This document shows, in pieces, positions 62,191-64,000 of a stretch of DNA of 64,000 nucleotides (position 1 is its first letter; each line of letters starts with the position of its first letter). The DNA is from Arthrospira sp. PCC 9108 (GTDB taxonomy: Bacteria > Cyanobacteriota > Cyanobacteriia > Cyanobacteriales > Microcoleaceae). The stretch is taken from positions 1,705,501-1,769,500 of the forward strand of contig CP066886.1 in the NCBI GenBank assembly GCA_016745315.1, given 5' to 3'. A program made the position numbers and the translations under genes. Under the pieces are notes generated by a model, which was given only the letters and a program-made list of their open reading frames with translations, ran no database searches and was not told where the DNA came from.

Positions 62191-64000
62191 TTAAAAAGGT
62201 ACGTCATCTTCACTGTCATCATCTTCTGGAGAATCAAACTCTATAGTATCCTCGAATTCCACAGAAGAAGAAGAAACAGTTGTCACCTGTGTATTTTCCG
62301 TAGACAAAGGGATAATTTCCCCATCAAAAAACTCCGCCAGTTTTTCAGCCGCCATAGCCACATCATCAACCGGAGTATTATTTAAATCATGATCTACGTT
62401 AACCGAAACCTCCGCCGTCTTAGGAGTTGTTAATTCGGGCGGTTTATCAGTTTCTGTTTCCCTAGTAGGTGGTGGCGGGGGTTCCGGTGGAGGTGGTGGA
62501 GGCTGTACCCTCTCAGTCATCGGTTTTGTTTCAGGCTCAACCCCAGGAGAAATCTGCCCCATTCCCACTTCTAAATTTACCTGAATTTTAGTCTTAAAAA
62601 CCTTCTGACAAGCAACTTCTAAACTAGCAATTTTCGTCTGGGCTATTTTTAATAATGGAGGCGATTTAATCCCAATACAGACTACATTACCATGGTGCGA
62701 TCGCAAACAACCATGTTGACGCATCAAAGCCTGAGTTCCAAATTGTTCGATCGCACTAAGTATCTGTTCCCAAAGTTCCCCCAGACCATAGTTTACAGGT
62801 TCCTCTTGATGAGCAGTAGTAGGCTGTTCTAATGGCGGCGGGGGTGGTGGCGGCGGCGGGGGTGCAGCAGACACAGGAACAGCTTCTGAGGGAGCTTGAG
62901 TAGGCGCAGGAGGCTTATAAACAGGCTGTGACCTCATTTTTGAGGTAGGCTGAGGCTGTACATTTACCACCTCTGTAGATACAGTTTGAGGACGCAAAGC
63001 CTCCGGTAATAACCCTAATAAAGTCACCTCCAACCATAAACGCGGCTGAGTGGTATTTTTAATCTGTACCTCGCTATCGCGCAGATGTTTTTGACCAGCC
63101 AGGATAATTTCATGTTCCCAGCGTTGGGAAAACGCACATAAACTTTCCCAAGTCGGTTGAGTAAGTTTCACTAAATCCTGGCGATTTGGTGCGCTTTTAG
63201 CGATTAATAAATCTCGGTAAAATTCCCCCAGATTTTGCAGCACAATTAAAGGTTCTCGACCCCGGTTAAGTAACTCCCTGGTTTGGTCTAAAATCCCCGT
63301 CGCGTTACCCTCTGCGATCGCCTCTAATAAAGTCATCAAATCCCGTTCAGGAACCGCCCCCACCAAGTCCCAAACCCGTTCTACAGTAATTTCACCTGAC
63401 AGTAAACTTAATTGGTCTAACAGGCTTTCCGCATCCCTTAATCCTCCCTGAGCAATTTGAGCCACCATCATCACCGCTTCCGGTGTAATAGCAATGTTTT
63501 CCTTAGCGGCGATAGTTTCTAAATGAGTCGCCATGGCTTGTAAAGGAATGCGCCGAAAATCAAAGCGCTGACATCGAGAAATAATCGTCGGGAGAACCCG
63601 TTGAGGGTCCGTAGTCGCCAGCACAAACACCACCCGATCGGGTGGTTCTTCCAAGGTTTTTAGTAAAGCATTAAAAGCCGCCGTACTCAACATATGGCAA
63701 TTGTGAACTAGCAGACCATTCGCCACAAAATTATGATTATGTTCTACCTCAATATCATAGACATGATTAACCCCTAACTTTTCGATAGATTCTACCTCTT
63801 GTAATCCCGTATTGACAGCCACATCAATTTCCGGTGATAATATCTTCATATTGGGGGTAATATCTGCCGCCTTTACCCAGCCTTTATCTGTCCTAATCAG
63901 ATGATTACCAGTGCATTTAATCTCAGTCCGAATAGTTTTAATTTTCCAAGTCTCACGAACCCCCTGGTCAAGCCAGCGTAAAACCTGCTGCCATTCCCAT
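62191..64000 (-). CDS. dnaX: DNA polymerase III gamma/tau subunit DnaX with intein (5' truncated)
   Basis: The frame is open from the window edge (64000) to 62191, so the gene begins outside. After the intein come CHMLSTAAFNALLKTLEEPP (Walker B and sensor region of the AAA+ clamp-loader ATPase), VVFVLATTDPQRVLPTIISRCQRFDFRRI, and GGLRDAESLLDQLSLL (sensor 2). Then domain III, a Pro-rich linker (poly-Pro near 62830-62860 and again near 62470) and an acidic C-terminus (EDDDSEDDVPF). DnaX loads the beta clamp at the replication fork. The Walker A half lies outside. The C-terminal part after the intein is 501 residues, consistent with a full tau form. Confidence 0.93.
   Translation of the reverse strand, partial: WEWQQVLRWLDQGVRETWKIKTIRTEIKCTGNHLIRTDKGWVKAADITPNMKILSPEIDVAVNTGLQEVESIEKLGVNHVYDIEVEHNHNFVANGLLVHNCHMLSTAAFNALLKTLEEPPDRVVFVLATTDPQRVLPTIISRCQRFDFRRIPLQAMATHLETIAAKENIAITPEAVMMVAQIAQGGLRDAESLLDQLSLLSGEITVERVWDLVGAVPERDLMTLLEAIAEGNATGILDQTRELLNRGREPLIVLQNLGEFYRDLLIAKSAPNRQDLVKLTQPTWESLCAFSQRWEHEIILAGQKHLRDSEVQIKNTTQPRLWLEVTLLGLLPEALRPQTVSTEVVNVQPQPTSKMRSQPVYKPPAPTQAPSEAVPVSAAPPPPPPPPPPLEQPTTAHQEEPVNYGLGELWEQILSAIEQFGTQALMRQHGCLRSHHGNVVCIGIKSPPLLKIAQTKIASLEVACQKVFKTKIQVNLEVGMGQISPGVEPETKPMTERVQPPPPPPEPPPPPTRETETDKPPELTTPKTAEVSVNVDHDLNNTPVDDVAMAAEKLAEFFDGEIIPLSTENTQVTTVSSSSVEFEDTIEFDSPEDDDSEDDVPF
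63700..64000 (-). other. DnaX mini-intein (C-terminal portion)
   Basis: In the same frame as dnaX, block B is IKCTGNHLIRTDKGWVKAADI (about 63907-63845; T-x-N-H). The C-terminal block F is VYDIEVEHNHNFVANG and block G is LLVHN, with the terminal Asn at 63702-63700. Cys follows as the first extein residue (63699-63697). Only about 65 residues separate blocks B and F, so there is no room for a homing endonuclease: a mini-intein. The insertion interrupts the Walker B motif (DE/CHMLS expected). The N-terminal Cys and block A are outside the window. Confidence 0.88.

Noticed and set aside
1..64000. tRNA or rRNA genes
   Set aside because: No cloverleaf or conserved rRNA segment was recognised in the gaps read; a covariance-model search would be needed to be sure.

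Overview
The window looks like a filamentous cyanobacterium, most likely Arthrospira or a close relative. The evidence is the very frequent HIP1 octamer GCGATCGC, many families that are essentially cyanobacterial (DUF1822, DUF928, DUF3386, DUF3352, PatD-like, TPR-CHAT), a copper ATPase with PacS/CtaA features, an intein in dnaX, and abundant palindromic and tandem repeats. The genus is inferred from style and content; no database was searched.

Layout. 1-3668: the end of a giant secreted Ig-like/RTX repeat protein, broken by a 2-bp loss at about 1615. 3725-10870: a sensor kinase, an unknown membrane protein, a GntR regulator, dienelactone hydrolase, a three-S1-domain protein and a BadF-type kinase. 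11242-18101: an MFS sugar transporter, an exported rhodanese, a TonB-like protein, a PatD-like protein and Rel/SpoT. 18103-23666: an alpha/beta hydrolase, a three-gene operon ending in a pentapeptide-repeat protein, a palindromic repeat array and a DUF3386 protein.

23893-33496 is a signalling island: a TPR-CHAT protein transcribed divergently from a sigma-like factor, DUF1822, CHAT, CHASE2 and DUF928 genes, followed by a Ser/Thr kinase with a substrate-binding-protein-like extracytoplasmic part. Two genes there (CHAT/CHASE2 and DUF928) are each split by a single-base deficit at a homopolymer.

33732-41531 is the most striking locus: ten head-to-tail, nearly identical Uma2-family genes on the minus strand. 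Each has a consensus ribosome-binding site in a conserved 42-bp spacer, and they differ mainly in the number of 7-residue coiled-coil repeats (224 to 266 aa in exact steps of seven; every step is present).

41901-50900: clpC, a two-META-domain protein, a site-2 protease, a degenerate metallo-beta-lactamase-fold protein, a small conserved protein and a PAS sensor kinase whose ATP-binding motifs are eroded. 51094-53253: a 2.2-kb array of about two dozen palindromic units. 53264-64000: a degenerate receiver protein, a Tat-type FAD/Rieske oxidoreductase related to carotenoid desaturases, exported unknowns, a His-rich small protein beside a copper P-type ATPase, and dnaX with a mini-intein in its Walker B motif, cut by the window edge.
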